From NCBI GenBank assembly GCA_039818985.1, contig JBCBSU010000002.1, positions 310,001-374,000 on the forward strand: a stretch of 64,000 nt of DNA. Direction: 5' to 3'. The position numbers and the translations under genes are program-made. The stretch's first letter is position 1; every line of letters starts with the position of its first letter. This DNA comes from Pseudomonadota bacterium (GTDB taxonomy: Bacteria; Pseudomonadota; Alphaproteobacteria; Sphingomonadales; Sphingomonadaceae). Below the pieces are notes generated by a model that did no database searches, had not been told where the DNA came from, and worked only from the letters and a program-made list of their open reading frames with translations. This document shows positions 55,358 to 64,000 of this stretch, piece after piece.

Positions 55358-55400
55358 GGTCAACCGCCGCTCCCGCTTGCGTGCAGGCGGTGGATTGCGG

Positions 55401-56159
55401 TCAGGGCGTTTGGGCCCGGACATGCTCCTTTACCGCCTTGCTTTGCGCCATATGCGCCGCCATCGCCGTACCGATAATCATGCCGAGGAAATTGACAAGC
55501 GGAATTGTCAGCATCAGTGCGGTGATGAGGCCGAGCAGAAAGCGTGTGCCGGCCGGGAAGAGCGGTATGTCTTCGCTGTGCAGGCCGAAAGCTTCGCCAT
55601 GGCGTGCGCGCATCATGTCATCGAAATCGCGCCCGATCAGCACCGCATTGACGATGATCAGCATCACCGGCAGACCAATCGCGGTAAAGGCCAGGATGAT
55701 ATAGAGCGGCAGCAGCAACAGATTATAGCCCAGCGTGCGCAACAGGCTTTTGAGGCCCAGCCGCAGGCCATGGCCAAAGCTGATTTCATGCGCGCGCACC
55801 AAGGCATGCGGATAATGTTTGCGTTCCACCGCGCGGACCACATCATCACCGAATATCGGGATCAGCGCCGCAGCAATGGTACGGAACCACAGCCAGCTGG
55901 CCAGCAGTGCCATGGCAATGGCGAGAAACCCTGCTGCTGCTTCCTGATAGGCGAGCATATAGGCCCACTCCCCCAGCGGCGCCCGCATCCAGCCGACCAG
56001 CGCTTCGGTGAGCCAGTCAACCAGCCACCAGAAAACAAAGCCTAGGCCGATAAAGAATATCAGCGTCACCAGCGCCGATTTGGCGAGGATCTTCAATATG
56101 GCGCGATCACCAATCTGGCGCACCGAGGCAAAAAAGGCGTCGATAATCATATGCGCCAT
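55401..56159 (-). CDS. EI24-domain membrane protein
   Basis: This 252-residue protein has five or so membrane helices. Its C-terminal FDDMMRARHGEAFGLHSEDIPLFPAGTRFLLGLITALMLTIPLVNFLGMIIGTAMAAHM is typical of EI24/CysZ-like proteins. CysZ is a sulfate transporter in some bacteria, but the wider family has no settled role. ATG 56150 is a possible alternative start. It is upstream of the lipoprotein gene on the same strand. Confidence 0.8.
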   Translation of the reverse strand: MAHMIIDAFFASVRQIGDRAILKILAKSALVTLIFFIGLGFVFWWLVDWLTEALVGWMRAPLGEWAYMLAYQEAAAGFLAIAMALLASWLWFRTIAAALIPIFGDDVVRAVERKHYPHALVRAHEISFGHGLRLGLKSLLRTLGYNLLLLPLYIILAFTAIGLPVMLIIVNAVLIGRDFDDMMRARHGEAFGLHSEDIPLFPAGTRFLLGLITALMLTIPLVNFLGMIIGTAMAAHMAQSKAVKEHVRAQTP

Positions 56160-56338
56160 AGTGCAGCAAGACAGTGATACAGGTCAAGACCGGCAGTACT
56201 TTTCCACGTCACTTTTGGACCGGCGGCCGACAGGCTTCGGCAATTGTCGCTTGAACCGGCTGCACCGCTCCGATAGGGCGCGCGGAAACATTGTCTCGAG
56301 GGGCCACCCGGCTCCATTTCCGAAGGAATTGACCCGCC

Positions 56339-57340
56339 ATGACCGATACCCGCTATGATGTCCTCGCCATCGGAAACGCCATTGTCGATGTCATGGCCTC
56401 GGCCGAGGATGACTTTCTCGCCCGGCACGCGATGACCAAGGGCAGCATGATGCTGATCGACGCCGATCAGGCGCGGAACATCTATGCCGATATGGGCAAG
56501 GCCCAGGAAATCAGCGGCGGATCAGCGGCGAACACACTGGCCGGTCTGGCCGAGCTTGGCGCACGCTGCGCCTTTATCGGCCAAGTCGCCAATGACCAGC
56601 TGGGCGAGATTTTCGCGCATGACATCCGCGCTGCCGGAGTCGATTTCACCACCGCCGCGCGCGAGGGAGAGCCGCCGACGGCGCGCTGCCTGATCCTGGT
56701 CACACCCGACGGCCAGCGCACCATGAACACCTTTCTCGGCGCTTCGCAATTTCTGCCCGCCAGTGCGCTTGATGAAGAGCTGATCGCCAGCGCCGGTATC
56801 CTCTATCTCGAAGGCTATCTCTGGGATCCGGAAGAACCGCGCAATGCCATGCTCCATGCCATCGACCTGGCCCGCGCCGCCGGTCGCAAAGTCGCCTTCA
56901 CCATGTCCGATGCCTTTGTGATCGACCGTTACCGCGACGATTTCCAGCAGCTGCTCGATGAGGGCAGGATCGATATCCTTTTCGCCAATGAGGTGGAGAT
57001 CAAGTCGCTGACACGGATCGACGATTTTGATGCCGCCGTCGCCAAGGTTGCGCCACAGGTGCCGACGCTGGCGGTTACCCGCGGCCCCGATGGCGCGGTG
57101 GCAATGCACCAGGGCGAATATGCCTCGGTCCGTGCCCAGCCGATCGAGAAAGTCGTCGACACCACCGGCGCAGGCGACCTGTTCGCTGCCGGTTTCCTGA
57201 AAGGCATTGTCGATGGCCGCCCGGTCAGCCAGTGCCTGACCATGGGTGCGATTGCCGCCGCCGAGATTATCAGCCATTTCGGTGCGCGCTCCGAAGCACG
57301 TCTGTCCGAGCTGGTCGCGGCACAGCTGCCGACACAATAA
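56339..57340 (+). CDS. PfkB-family sugar/nucleoside kinase
   Basis: This 333-residue kinase belongs to the ribokinase family, with the adenosine-kinase-type sequence DVLAIGNAIVDVMASAEDDFL. GGSAANTLAGLAELGARCAFIGQVANDQLG is motif 1 and VDTTGAGDLFAAGFLKG is motif 2, holding the catalytic Asp. Its substrate is a sugar or nucleoside and remains unknown. AAGGA lies 11 bases before the ATG. Confidence 0.92.
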   Translation: MTDTRYDVLAIGNAIVDVMASAEDDFLARHAMTKGSMMLIDADQARNIYADMGKAQEISGGSAANTLAGLAELGARCAFIGQVANDQLGEIFAHDIRAAGVDFTTAAREGEPPTARCLILVTPDGQRTMNTFLGASQFLPASALDEELIASAGILYLEGYLWDPEEPRNAMLHAIDLARAAGRKVAFTMSDAFVIDRYRDDFQQLLDEGRIDILFANEVEIKSLTRIDDFDAAVAKVAPQVPTLAVTRGPDGAVAMHQGEYASVRAQPIEKVVDTTGAGDLFAAGFLKGIVDGRPVSQCLTMGAIAAAEIISHFGARSEARLSELVAAQLPTQ

Positions 57341-57342
57341 GG

Positions 57343-58884
57343 CTAGGCGGAATCTGCGGGCTGCGGCTTATCGGAATTTTTGCGGAACAGCACCCGGTCG
57401 GCCTCGCCAAAGCCCTTATACCAGATCACGCAGCCATAAATGCCGAGGATCGCCGGTACGCCAAAGGCGAGTTCAGCCCATTCGGGCAGAAACTGCGTCG
57501 CGGCCCAGCCGACCACCGCAGCAACCGCCGTGGCCCAGACCAGTGCCCAGCGCCAGCCATTGACCGGTGCGCCCAATATCCTTGACAGCAGCAGTGCTTT
57601 GGCCACCGAGGCGAAACCAAGCGCCAGCGCCAGCGCCAGCGCCAGCGCTGCAGCCTGGAATTTCTCGTCATAGCCAAGCTGGTGGCAAAGCAGGATCAGC
57701 CCGACACTCAGCCCTGCCTGCACCGCCAGCATCGCCAGCGACAGCAGCAGGTTACGGTGGCGCGCGACGTAGACCAGCACCGATTCGCTGACTACGGCGG
57801 TCGCCGCCACCACCTCGGCAATCAGCAACAGCGCCATCGCGCCGGTACCGCCCACAAATTCCGGCCCGACCAGACCCATAACCGCCTCGCCGGGTATCGC
57901 CAGCGCCAACGCCACCCCGGCCTGGGCCGCGATGATCCAGAAGCCGACCTGGCTGACCTGCGCTGCAATGTCCCTTAACCGGCCCGCTTCGAGATTGCGG
58001 GTAATGACCGGCCCCAATATCGGGTCGAAGCTGGTCTTGAGCTTTTGCGGCAGGCTGGCCACCTGCTGTGCGACATAATAGATCCCGACCACAGCGGGCG
58101 ACACGAACAATCCCAATATCGCCAGATCCAGCCGGCGGCTGCCCCATTCGACCGCATCGGCAGCGGCAAGTGGGATGTTCTGCCGCGCCAGCAAGATCAG
58201 CTGTACCGGCCTGGGTCGCCAGCCAATGGGCAGGCCATAGCTGCGGATCAGCGGAATCACCGAGGCCAGCAGTGCGGCCAGCATCGATGCGACATAGGAC
58301 AGGATCAGCCCGTCCCGGGTGGAATAATAGTAAAAGCCGAGCGCGGCGATGCTGATCGTCCAGGGTTCGATAATCGCACGCGCACGCACCGTCGACGCGA
58401 TATCGAACCGATAGGCCAGCGCTGCCAGCGCGACATCGGAGCCGACAATGGCAAAGATGATCAACGGCAGGAACCGGTCGAGATCGTTGATCGGGCTATT
58501 GGGGAACATCGCCTGGGGAAAAGCGATCAGCACCAGCGCGGCGAGCGCCGAGGCCAATGTGCTGACCAGCAGACCATCGAAAACGACATGGACATGCGGC
58601 CGTTCGGTGCGGCTCAGCTGCTCGGCCAGGCCGCGGCGCAGGCCGAGCGTCGCCAGTTGCGCCGCCAGTTCGACAATCAGTATCGCATAGGCAAAGCGGC
58701 CGAGAATCTCCGGGCCATAGAGCCGACCGGCGATGAACAGAAACGGCAGTCGCGCCGCCAGTCGCAGCAAAAAGCCGAAGAAATTGGTGCGTCCACCCTT
58801 GGCCAGTTGCGAAATATCCGCATCGCCATCGCCGGGTGGATCACCCGATGGCTTGTCCGGAGCAGAGGAGGTGGTGTCGCTCAT
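57343..58884 (-). CDS. Polysaccharide flippase (MATE-like/Wzx family)
   Basis: This 513-residue protein has about 12-14 predicted membrane helices of the polysaccharide exporter family (MVF/Wzx). The N-terminus FFGFLLRLAARLPFLFIAGRLYGPEILGRFAYAI and the central NIPLAAADAVEWGSRRLDLAILGLFV are typical of such flippases. A run of Ala-Leu repeats near the C-terminus comes from a hexanucleotide repeat. It converges on the kinase gene 2 bases away and may export lipid-linked glycans. Confidence 0.82.
   Translation of the reverse strand: MSDTTSSAPDKPSGDPPGDGDADISQLAKGGRTNFFGFLLRLAARLPFLFIAGRLYGPEILGRFAYAILIVELAAQLATLGLRRGLAEQLSRTERPHVHVVFDGLLVSTLASALAALVLIAFPQAMFPNSPINDLDRFLPLIIFAIVGSDVALAALAYRFDIASTVRARAIIEPWTISIAALGFYYYSTRDGLILSYVASMLAALLASVIPLIRSYGLPIGWRPRPVQLILLARQNIPLAAADAVEWGSRRLDLAILGLFVSPAVVGIYYVAQQVASLPQKLKTSFDPILGPVITRNLEAGRLRDIAAQVSQVGFWIIAAQAGVALALAIPGEAVMGLVGPEFVGGTGAMALLLIAEVVAATAVVSESVLVYVARHRNLLLSLAMLAVQAGLSVGLILLCHQLGYDEKFQAAALALALALALGFASVAKALLLSRILGAPVNGWRWALVWATAVAAVVGWAATQFLPEWAELAFGVPAILGIYGCVIWYKGFGEADRVLFRKNSDKPQPADSA
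57619..57650. repeat. Hexanucleotide tandem repeat (gccagc)
   Basis: About five copies of gccagc in a row encode alternating Ala and Leu in a membrane helix of the flippase. Such a repeat can change length by slippage, adding or removing two residues without a frameshift. Confidence 0.85.
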
Positions 58885-58908
58885 GGCCGATCCGTCATTC
58901 CGTCCGAG

Positions 58909-59892
58909 TCACTCGGCACCCAGCGGGCGCGACAGCAACGCTTCGACAACGCTCTGGGCATCGGCGACACCACTCAGCAAGGTGCACACCGCATCGACAA
59001 TCGGCATATCGACATCACGCGCCTGCGCTACCTTTTGCAGCACGGGAGCGGTATGCGCACCCTCGGCCACCGTGGTGCGCCCGGTCATAAGCGCCTGTGC
59101 GCTTTCGCCCTCGCCCAGCGACCGGCCGAGAGCAAAATTGCGCGAGCGCTCGGAAGAGCAGGTCAGCACCAGATCACCCAGGCCCGACAGGCCGTTAAGC
59201 GTCTCTGCCTCGGCACCACAAGCGACGCCAAAACGCACCATCTCGGCAAAGCCGCGGCTGATCAGCGCCGCCCGTGCATTTTGCCCAAGGCCAAGCCCAT
59301 CGACCACGCCACAGGCTATGGCCAGCACATTCTTCACTGCGCCGCCAATCTCTGCACCAATCATATCGCGCGAGCGATAGGGCCGGAAATGGCGCCTTGC
59401 AATCATCGGAGCGAGCTGCTCCCATAACGCATCATCGGTGCAGGACAGGGTCACGGCTGTCGGCTTTCCCGCCGCGACCTCATGCGCAAAGGTCGGGCCT
59501 GAAAGCACCGCTATCGGCGCGTCAGGGAATATCTCGTTCGCAATATCGGTCATGAAACGGCCGCTGCTGGCCTCGATCCCCTTGCAGCACAGCACCAGTG
59601 CGCCGGGCGTTTCAAGCTGTTGCAATACGCTGCGCATATGCTGTGCCGGGGTGACCACCAGCAGCGCCTCCAGACCGTTCATCATGGTCAGATCATCGGT
59701 CGTGGTGATCTGTGCGGAGAGCGGCTGGCCCGGCAGGAAGACCGGATTCTCATGCGCCGTATTGATAGCTTCAGCCACCTCCACCTCGCGCGCCCAGAGC
59801 CGCACGGCACGGCCATCCGAAGCCAGCAGTTGCGCCAGGGCAGTGCCCCATGCGCCCGCGCCAAGCACGCCTATTTGCGGCGCATCGCTCAT
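58909..59892 (-). CDS. gpsA: Glycerol-3-phosphate dehydrogenase [NAD(P)+]
   Basis: This 327-residue soluble enzyme makes sn-glycerol 3-phosphate for phospholipid synthesis. The N-terminal Rossmann motif is IGVLGAGAWGTALAQLLA; further conserved parts are VLSGPTFAHEVAAGKPTAVT, the catalytic lysine in GGAVKNVLAIACGVVDGLGLG, and GLSGLGDLVLTCSSERSRNFALG. The start overlaps the tsaD stop by 4 bases (ATGA), so they are in one operon. Confidence 0.96.
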   Translation of the reverse strand: MSDAPQIGVLGAGAWGTALAQLLASDGRAVRLWAREVEVAEAINTAHENPVFLPGQPLSAQITTTDDLTMMNGLEALLVVTPAQHMRSVLQQLETPGALVLCCKGIEASSGRFMTDIANEIFPDAPIAVLSGPTFAHEVAAGKPTAVTLSCTDDALWEQLAPMIARRHFRPYRSRDMIGAEIGGAVKNVLAIACGVVDGLGLGQNARAALISRGFAEMVRFGVACGAEAETLNGLSGLGDLVLTCSSERSRNFALGRSLGEGESAQALMTGRTTVAEGAHTAPVLQKVAQARDVDMPIVDAVCTLLSGVADAQSVVEALLSRPLGAE

Positions 59893-60935
59893 GCCTTTAT
59901 CCCCGCCCCGCGCGCTGCCGGTGCAGCGCTGTCCAACGGCCAGCGCGGCCGCGCCTGAAAGTCAAGCGGATCACCCTTGTCACCGGTCAGAAACCGCTCC
60001 ATCCCGGCCCAGCCGATCATCGCTGCATTGTCGGTGCACAGCCAGGACGGCGGTGCGGAAAAGGCAAGGCCATGGTCTCCGGCCAGCATTTCCAGCGCCG
60101 AGCGCACACGCTGATTGGCGGCAACGCCCCCGGCGACCACCAGCCGGGTCACCGGGGCTTCGTCATCCATGGCGCGCAGCGCATGATTGAGCCGATCAAC
60201 GACACAATCGATCGCCGCCTGCTGGAACGAAGCGGCAATATCGGCGCTGGCATGGCGTCCGCTCTCCACCGCGCGCAGCACTGCGCTTTTGAGACCGGCA
60301 AAGGAGAAATGCGGCTCGTCCGATCCCAGCAAAGGCCGGGGCAGCGGCACCGCTTCGGGGTCACCGTCCAGCGCCATTCTCTCCACCGCCGGACCACCGG
60401 GATAACCGAGCCCGAGCAGCTTGGCCGTCTTGTCGAACGCCTCGCCCAACGCGTCATCGATGGTGGTCGCCAGCCGGGCATAATCACCCGGCCCTTTGAC
60501 CCGCAAAATCTGGCAATGCCCGCCCGAGACCAGCAACAGCAAATAGGGAAAGGCGAGGCTGGCATCATCGAGTCGCGGCGACAGCGCATGACCTTCGAGA
60601 TGGTTTATCGCCAGGAACGGCTTGCCCGCAGCCATGGCGAGGGCCTTGCCCATGACCATGCCGATCATCACCCCGCCAATCAGTCCCGGCCCCGATGTTG
60701 CCGCGACCGCATCGCAATCCTCGAGTGCGATGCCAGCTTCATCCAGCACCCCGACGATCAGCGGCGGCAGGCTCTCGACATGCGCGCGCGCAGCAATTTC
60801 CGGTACCACGCCGCCATAGGGGCGGTGTGCCGCTTCCTGCGACGCAAGGCGGTGCGCCAATATGCTGCGGTCATCGCGGATCAGTGCAGCCGCGCTTTCG
60901 TCACAACTGGATTCAATGCCAAGGATCAAGGCCAT
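59889..60935 (-). CDS. tsaD: tRNA threonylcarbamoyladenosine synthase subunit TsaD
   Basis: This 348-residue protein is the TsaD (Kae1/Gcp) family enzyme that attaches threonylcarbamoyl to A37 of ANN-decoding tRNAs. It has LILGIESSCDESAAAL at the N-terminus, the metal-binding INHLEGHALSPR, and the ASDH-type ATP-binding pocket region VAGGVAANQRVR. It is divergent from hemC, with 44 bases between the start codons. Confidence 0.97.
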   Translation of the reverse strand: MALILGIESSCDESAAALIRDDRSILAHRLASQEAAHRPYGGVVPEIAARAHVESLPPLIVGVLDEAGIALEDCDAVAATSGPGLIGGVMIGMVMGKALAMAAGKPFLAINHLEGHALSPRLDDASLAFPYLLLLVSGGHCQILRVKGPGDYARLATTIDDALGEAFDKTAKLLGLGYPGGPAVERMALDGDPEAVPLPRPLLGSDEPHFSFAGLKSAVLRAVESGRHASADIAASFQQAAIDCVVDRLNHALRAMDDEAPVTRLVVAGGVAANQRVRSALEMLAGDHGLAFSAPPSWLCTDNAAMIGWAGMERFLTGDKGDPLDFQARPRWPLDSAAPAARGAGIKA

Positions 60936-60979
60936 GACGCTTTCCCTTAACGATGTTCCGCGCTAGGACCAATAATGAA

Positions 60980-61966
60980 ATGACGAATGACACCACCGCT
61001 CCTGCCCGGGGCATCACCGCATTGCCTGAAAACCAACCGCTGCGGCTGGGTACGCGCAGTTCACCGCTGGCCATGGCGCAGGCGCATGAAGTTGCGGACA
61101 GGCTGTGCCGGGCGCATGGCCTGCCCGAAAGTGCCATCGCCATTTGCGCCGCGGAGGCCAGCGGCGACAAGATTACCGACCGGGCGCTGCGCGAGGTTGG
61201 CGGCAAAGCGCTTTGGACACGCGAGCTCGATCATCAGCTCGACAATGGCGATGTCGATTTCTCGGTGCATTCGATGAAGGATGTCGAGACCATCCGCCCC
61301 GACCAGTTCACCATTGCCGCGATCCTGCCGCGCGCCGACGCTCGCGACATGCTGATCGGCGCCGACTCGATCCGCGATATCCCGCATGGTGCGAAATTCG
61401 GCACCAGCTCGCCGCGCCGCGCGGCGCAGATGCGCAGCCTGCGCCCGGACATTGAGGTGGTGCTGTTCCGCGGCAATGTCGCGACACGGCTGGCCAAGCT
61501 CGAAGCGGGCATCGCCGATGTCACCTTGCTGGCCAAGGCCGGGCTCGACCGTCTCGGCGAAACCGGGCTTGGTGCACCGCTGGCGATCGATGAATGGACA
61601 CCGGCAGCGGCGCAGGGCGCCATCGGCGTCGAAACCCGCAGCAACAATGCCGCATTGCGTGACTTTCTGAGCGCTATCGACGATGCACCGACGCATGATG
61701 CGGTGATGCTCGAGCGTCGCTTTCTCGCCGCGCTGGGTGGTTCCTGCCACAGTTCGGTGGCGGCGCATGTGGCAACGCAAAATGGCCAAAAGGCCATGCG
61801 CGCCCTTCTCTACTCCGAAGATGGCCGCGATCATGTTGCCGAGACACTGGCGCTCGACGGGGCCAACCATGAAACCGACGCGGAAGCCGTAGACCGGCTC
61901 GCCGCGTCGATGCTTGCCACCGCGCCCGAAACCATTACCCGGCTGTTCGACCCGCCGGGATCGTGA
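60980..61966 (+). CDS. hemC: Hydroxymethylbilane synthase
   Basis: This product of about 328 residues makes hydroxymethylbilane from four porphobilinogen units. It has LRLGTRSSPLAMAQAHEV, SVHSMKDVETI, FGTSSPRRAAQMRSLRPDIEV and FRGNVATRLAKLEAG. The cofactor-binding Cys is in ALGGSCHSSVAAH. ATG 60980 is chosen; an in-frame ATG at 60953 is less likely. Its stop overlaps hemD as GTGA. Confidence 0.97.
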   Translation: MTNDTTAPARGITALPENQPLRLGTRSSPLAMAQAHEVADRLCRAHGLPESAIAICAAEASGDKITDRALREVGGKALWTRELDHQLDNGDVDFSVHSMKDVETIRPDQFTIAAILPRADARDMLIGADSIRDIPHGAKFGTSSPRRAAQMRSLRPDIEVVLFRGNVATRLAKLEAGIADVTLLAKAGLDRLGETGLGAPLAIDEWTPAAAQGAIGVETRSNNAALRDFLSAIDDAPTHDAVMLERRFLAALGGSCHSSVAAHVATQNGQKAMRALLYSEDGRDHVAETLALDGANHETDAEAVDRLAASMLATAPETITRLFDPPGS

Positions 61967-62643
61967 AACCGCTGCTGATCACCCGGCCCGAGCCCGGGCT
62001 GACAGCCAGTTGCAGCGCCGCGCGTGATGCCGGCCTCGACCCTGTCGCAGCGCCCTTGTTCACCGTCATACCGGTGCCATGGACTCTCCCCAAAGGTTGC
62101 GATTCGCTGCTGATCGGCAGCGCCAATATACTGCGCCATGGCGGCGAGCAGCTGGCGATGCTGACCGGCCTGCCTGCCTATTGCGTCGGCGCCAAGACCG
62201 CTGAAGCAGCGCGGGAAAGTGGCTTCACCCCGGCCTTTACCGGCGAGAACGGGCTGGAGGATTGTGTCGATGCGCTGGTGCGTGATGGCCATGCCCATGC
62301 ACTGCGCCTGACCGGCAGCACGCATACCGCACTCGAACCACGGAACGGCCTCAGCATCAGCACCGCCATCTGCTATGAAACCCGCGTTCAGTACTTGCCC
62401 GAAAGCGCAATCGACGCGCTCGACAGTCCCTCGGTGATCATGGCCTATTCCGGCGCGGCGGTCGAAGCGGTCGAAGCGGAAATGCTGCGGCTTGGACTGA
62501 CCGCTTCATCCCATATGCTGCTCGCCATCAGCCAACGCGCCGCCGATTCGGCTGCAGCCCCATGGCATGACGTGCAGATCGCACATCGCCCCGATGACGC
62601 GGCAATGCTGGCGCAGGCACGAATATTGTGCCAGAGGGACTGA
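61963..62643 (+). CDS. hemD: Uroporphyrinogen-III synthase
   Basis: This 226-residue protein follows hemC with a GTGA overlap and starts at GTG 61963. It has the HemD features LLITRPEPGLTASCSAARDAGLDPVAAPLFTVIP and YCVGAKTAEAARESGFTPAF; the family is poorly conserved. It closes and inverts ring D of hydroxymethylbilane. Its position between hemC and a Mic60-like gene is the usual alphaproteobacterial order. Confidence 0.88.
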   Translation: MKPLLITRPEPGLTASCSAARDAGLDPVAAPLFTVIPVPWTLPKGCDSLLIGSANILRHGGEQLAMLTGLPAYCVGAKTAEAARESGFTPAFTGENGLEDCVDALVRDGHAHALRLTGSTHTALEPRNGLSISTAICYETRVQYLPESAIDALDSPSVIMAYSGAAVEAVEAEMLRLGLTASSHMLLAISQRAADSAAAPWHDVQIAHRPDDAAMLAQARILCQRD

Positions 62644-62698
62644 ACTGTATTAACCGGCCATCACGGTCTGTTCACAAGAGACTTGGTAAAGCACGCTC

Positions 62699-63640
62699 AT
62701 GAACAAGGATTATGAACCCATTTCGTCGCGCTCGGGCAAGGGCATGGGTCTGCGGCCGCTGATCTTTCTTGCACTGCTTGCCTTTGTCGGCGGCGGCATC
62801 GCCACTGGATGGGCCCTGTCGCGCTTTGACCTGCTGGGCAGTGACAGTGCATCACCCGAGGCTGAAAGCGCCGAGACCCCCGTCGCATTGAGCGAGCCGG
62901 TGCGCCAGCTCGACCGGCGGATACAGGCCGATGGCACTGTCGCCAGCCCGCCTCCGGCCGAACCTGCAGCCAGTAGTAACGATGTTTCTCTGGTAAGTGG
63001 CGGATTGTCGCGCCGCGTTGCCGAACTGGAAGACCGACTGTCGCGTATCAATGTCCAGGCCCAGGCGGCATCGGGCAACGCCGCCCGCGCCGAGGGGCTG
63101 CTGATCGCCTTTGCCGCACGGCGTGCGCTCGATCGCGGTTCGCCGCTCGGCTATATTGAGGACCAGCTCAAGCTGCGCTTCGGCGCGGCCCAGCCCAATG
63201 CGGTGGCGACGATCATAGAAGCATCGCGCAATCCTGTGACGATGGACGAATTGCGCACCGGCCTTGCGGAAATTTCGCCATCGGCGGCCGGCGCCCGGAC
63301 CGATGAGGACTGGTGGACCATGGTCACCCGGGAAACCCGCGAGCTGTTTGTCCTGCGCAAAGAAGGTTCCAGCTCCCCCGCACCGGCGCGGCTGCTCGAA
63401 CGGGCATCGCGCGATCTTGAGGCCGAGCGGGTGGAACGGGCACTGACAGAGGTACAAAGGCTGCCCAATCAGGAGCCGGCACGCGAATGGATCGCGCTGG
63501 CCCAGCGCTATGTCACCGCGCGCCGTGCCCTCGATTTCATCGAAACCGCGGCGATTCTCGAGCCGCGCGAGCTGCGCACCGGCGAAGGCGAGCGGGTGGT
63601 CCAGCCCTCGCCGCTCTCTGCAGACCCCGACGCCGAGTGA
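62699..63640 (+). CDS. Mic60/mitofilin-like membrane protein
   Basis: This 313-residue protein has one membrane helix near residues 20-40 (LIFLALLAFVGGGIATGWAL), a Pro/Ala/Glu-rich linker, a coiled coil (RRVAELEDRLSRINVQAQAA), and a helical C-terminal part with REWIALAQRYVTARRALDFIETAAIL. This plan and the place after hemCD match what is known for alphaproteobacterial Mic60, which shapes inner-membrane folds. Sequence identity to known Mic60 is not tested here, and the call rests on architecture and synteny. Confidence 0.65.
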   Translation: MNKDYEPISSRSGKGMGLRPLIFLALLAFVGGGIATGWALSRFDLLGSDSASPEAESAETPVALSEPVRQLDRRIQADGTVASPPPAEPAASSNDVSLVSGGLSRRVAELEDRLSRINVQAQAASGNAARAEGLLIAFAARRALDRGSPLGYIEDQLKLRFGAAQPNAVATIIEASRNPVTMDELRTGLAEISPSAAGARTDEDWWTMVTRETRELFVLRKEGSSSPAPARLLERASRDLEAERVERALTEVQRLPNQEPAREWIALAQRYVTARRALDFIETAAILEPRELRTGEGERVVQPSPLSADPDAE

Positions 63641-63645
63641 TCGGG

Positions 63646-64000
63646 CTATAGGCGCAGCGCTGCAGCGGCATTGGCGCGTGCCGCTAAGGCCGCCAGATCG
63701 ACTTTCTGCCCCCGCATGATTTTCGGCGCGATCCAGCTGCCGCCGACACACAGCACCGGATCGAGCGCGAGCCAGTCTGCGGCATTGTCGGCGCTTATAC
63801 CCCCCGTGGGGCAGAAGCGGCACTGATGAAACGGTCCCGCCAATGCCCTGAGCGCCGCCGCACCGCCCGAGGCCTCGGCAGGGAAGAATTTGAAATGGCT
63901 CAGCCCCAGATCCAGCCCGCGCATGATATCTCCCGCAGTGGCGATACCCGGCAGAAACGGTATATTGGCGGTCCTGGCGGCATGCCCCAGCGGGTCGGTA
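63646..64000 (-). CDS. eda: KDPG aldolase, truncated by window end
   Basis: The visible C-terminal part reads [27 protein letters not shown], then [16 protein letters not shown] and [18 protein letters not shown]. It fits 2-dehydro-3-deoxy-phosphogluconate aldolase: the Schiff-base lysine is in FKFFPAE and the substrate-binding part in PTGGIS. The enzyme cleaves KDPG in the Entner-Doudoroff pathway. The 5' part lies beyond position 64000. Confidence 0.93.
   Translation of the reverse strand, partial: TDPLGHAARTANIPFLPGIATAGDIMRGLDLGLSHFKFFPAEASGGAAALRALAGPFHQCRFCPTGGISADNAADWLALDPVLCVGGSWIAPKIMRGQKVDLAALAARANAAAALRL

Overview
The window looks like a chromosomal segment from an alphaproteobacterium of the order Sphingomonadales. 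I infer this from the high-GC coding style, a UrcA-family protein, the Rrf2-type SUF regulator placed directly before sufB, the gpsA-tsaD / hemC-hemD arrangement, and sphingomonad-type palindromic repeats. It has two parts: about 16.8 kb of integrated, mobilizable DNA, then about 47 kb of mostly ordinary chromosome.

Mobile part (1-16818). Two related integrative elements appear to lie in tandem against a tRNA-Thr(GGT) gene. Element 1 enters from the left edge with a VirD4-type coupling protein, two small coupled genes, and a module of a small protein plus a large serine recombinase. Element 2 (about 4554-16818) starts with a MobC-like protein and a relaxase. It then carries cargo: a lipoprotein, a uracil-phosphoribosyltransferase-like protein with an unknown partner, a catalytic-domain-only tyrosine recombinase, a ParDE toxin-antitoxin pair and several unknown proteins. 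It ends with a second small protein plus serine recombinase module. The 12-bp sequence acaaaatggtgc occurs at both ends of element 2, and the right copy contains the tRNA CCA end. The second recombinase frame reads through the junction, antisense to the tRNA, into a small chromosomal gene; if the element circularised, the frame would end on a different tail. A GTTC-N7-GTTC site, the alphaproteobacterial LexA box, lies upstream of this module.

Chromosomal part (16813-64000). After the tRNA come a thioesterase, a cupin, a VOC protein, an aminopeptidase P-type peptidase and an oligopeptidase B-like enzyme. Next are a GbsR/MarR regulator with a palindromic operator, DUF4166 and TIGR01777 genes, rplM-rpsI, ctaA-cutA, a MerC-like protein behind a Zur-like box, and a three-gene phospholipid cluster reminiscent of ynbABC. 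These are followed by thiS-thiG, urcA, a LytS/LytR two-component pair, a long-chain acyl-CoA ligase, gamma-glutamyltransferase, pyrD, a DUF885 peptidase and an AraC regulator.

From 47.2 to 54.9 kb lies a SUF iron-sulfur operon (regulator, sufB, sufC, sufD, sufS, sufT-like, sufA-like) that also carries two exported proteins of unknown function. Palindromic repeats have entered this operon, one in frame inside sufS. The right end holds a PfkB sugar kinase, a polysaccharide flippase, gpsA-tsaD, and hemC-hemD followed by a Mic60-like membrane protein, and stops inside a KDPG aldolase gene.

Most worth following up: the UPRT-like gene pair at 7.1-8.9 kb, the recombinase whose C-terminus depends on integration state, the SOS-type box before it, the in-frame repeat in sufS, and the duplicated-domain protein between sufB and sufC.
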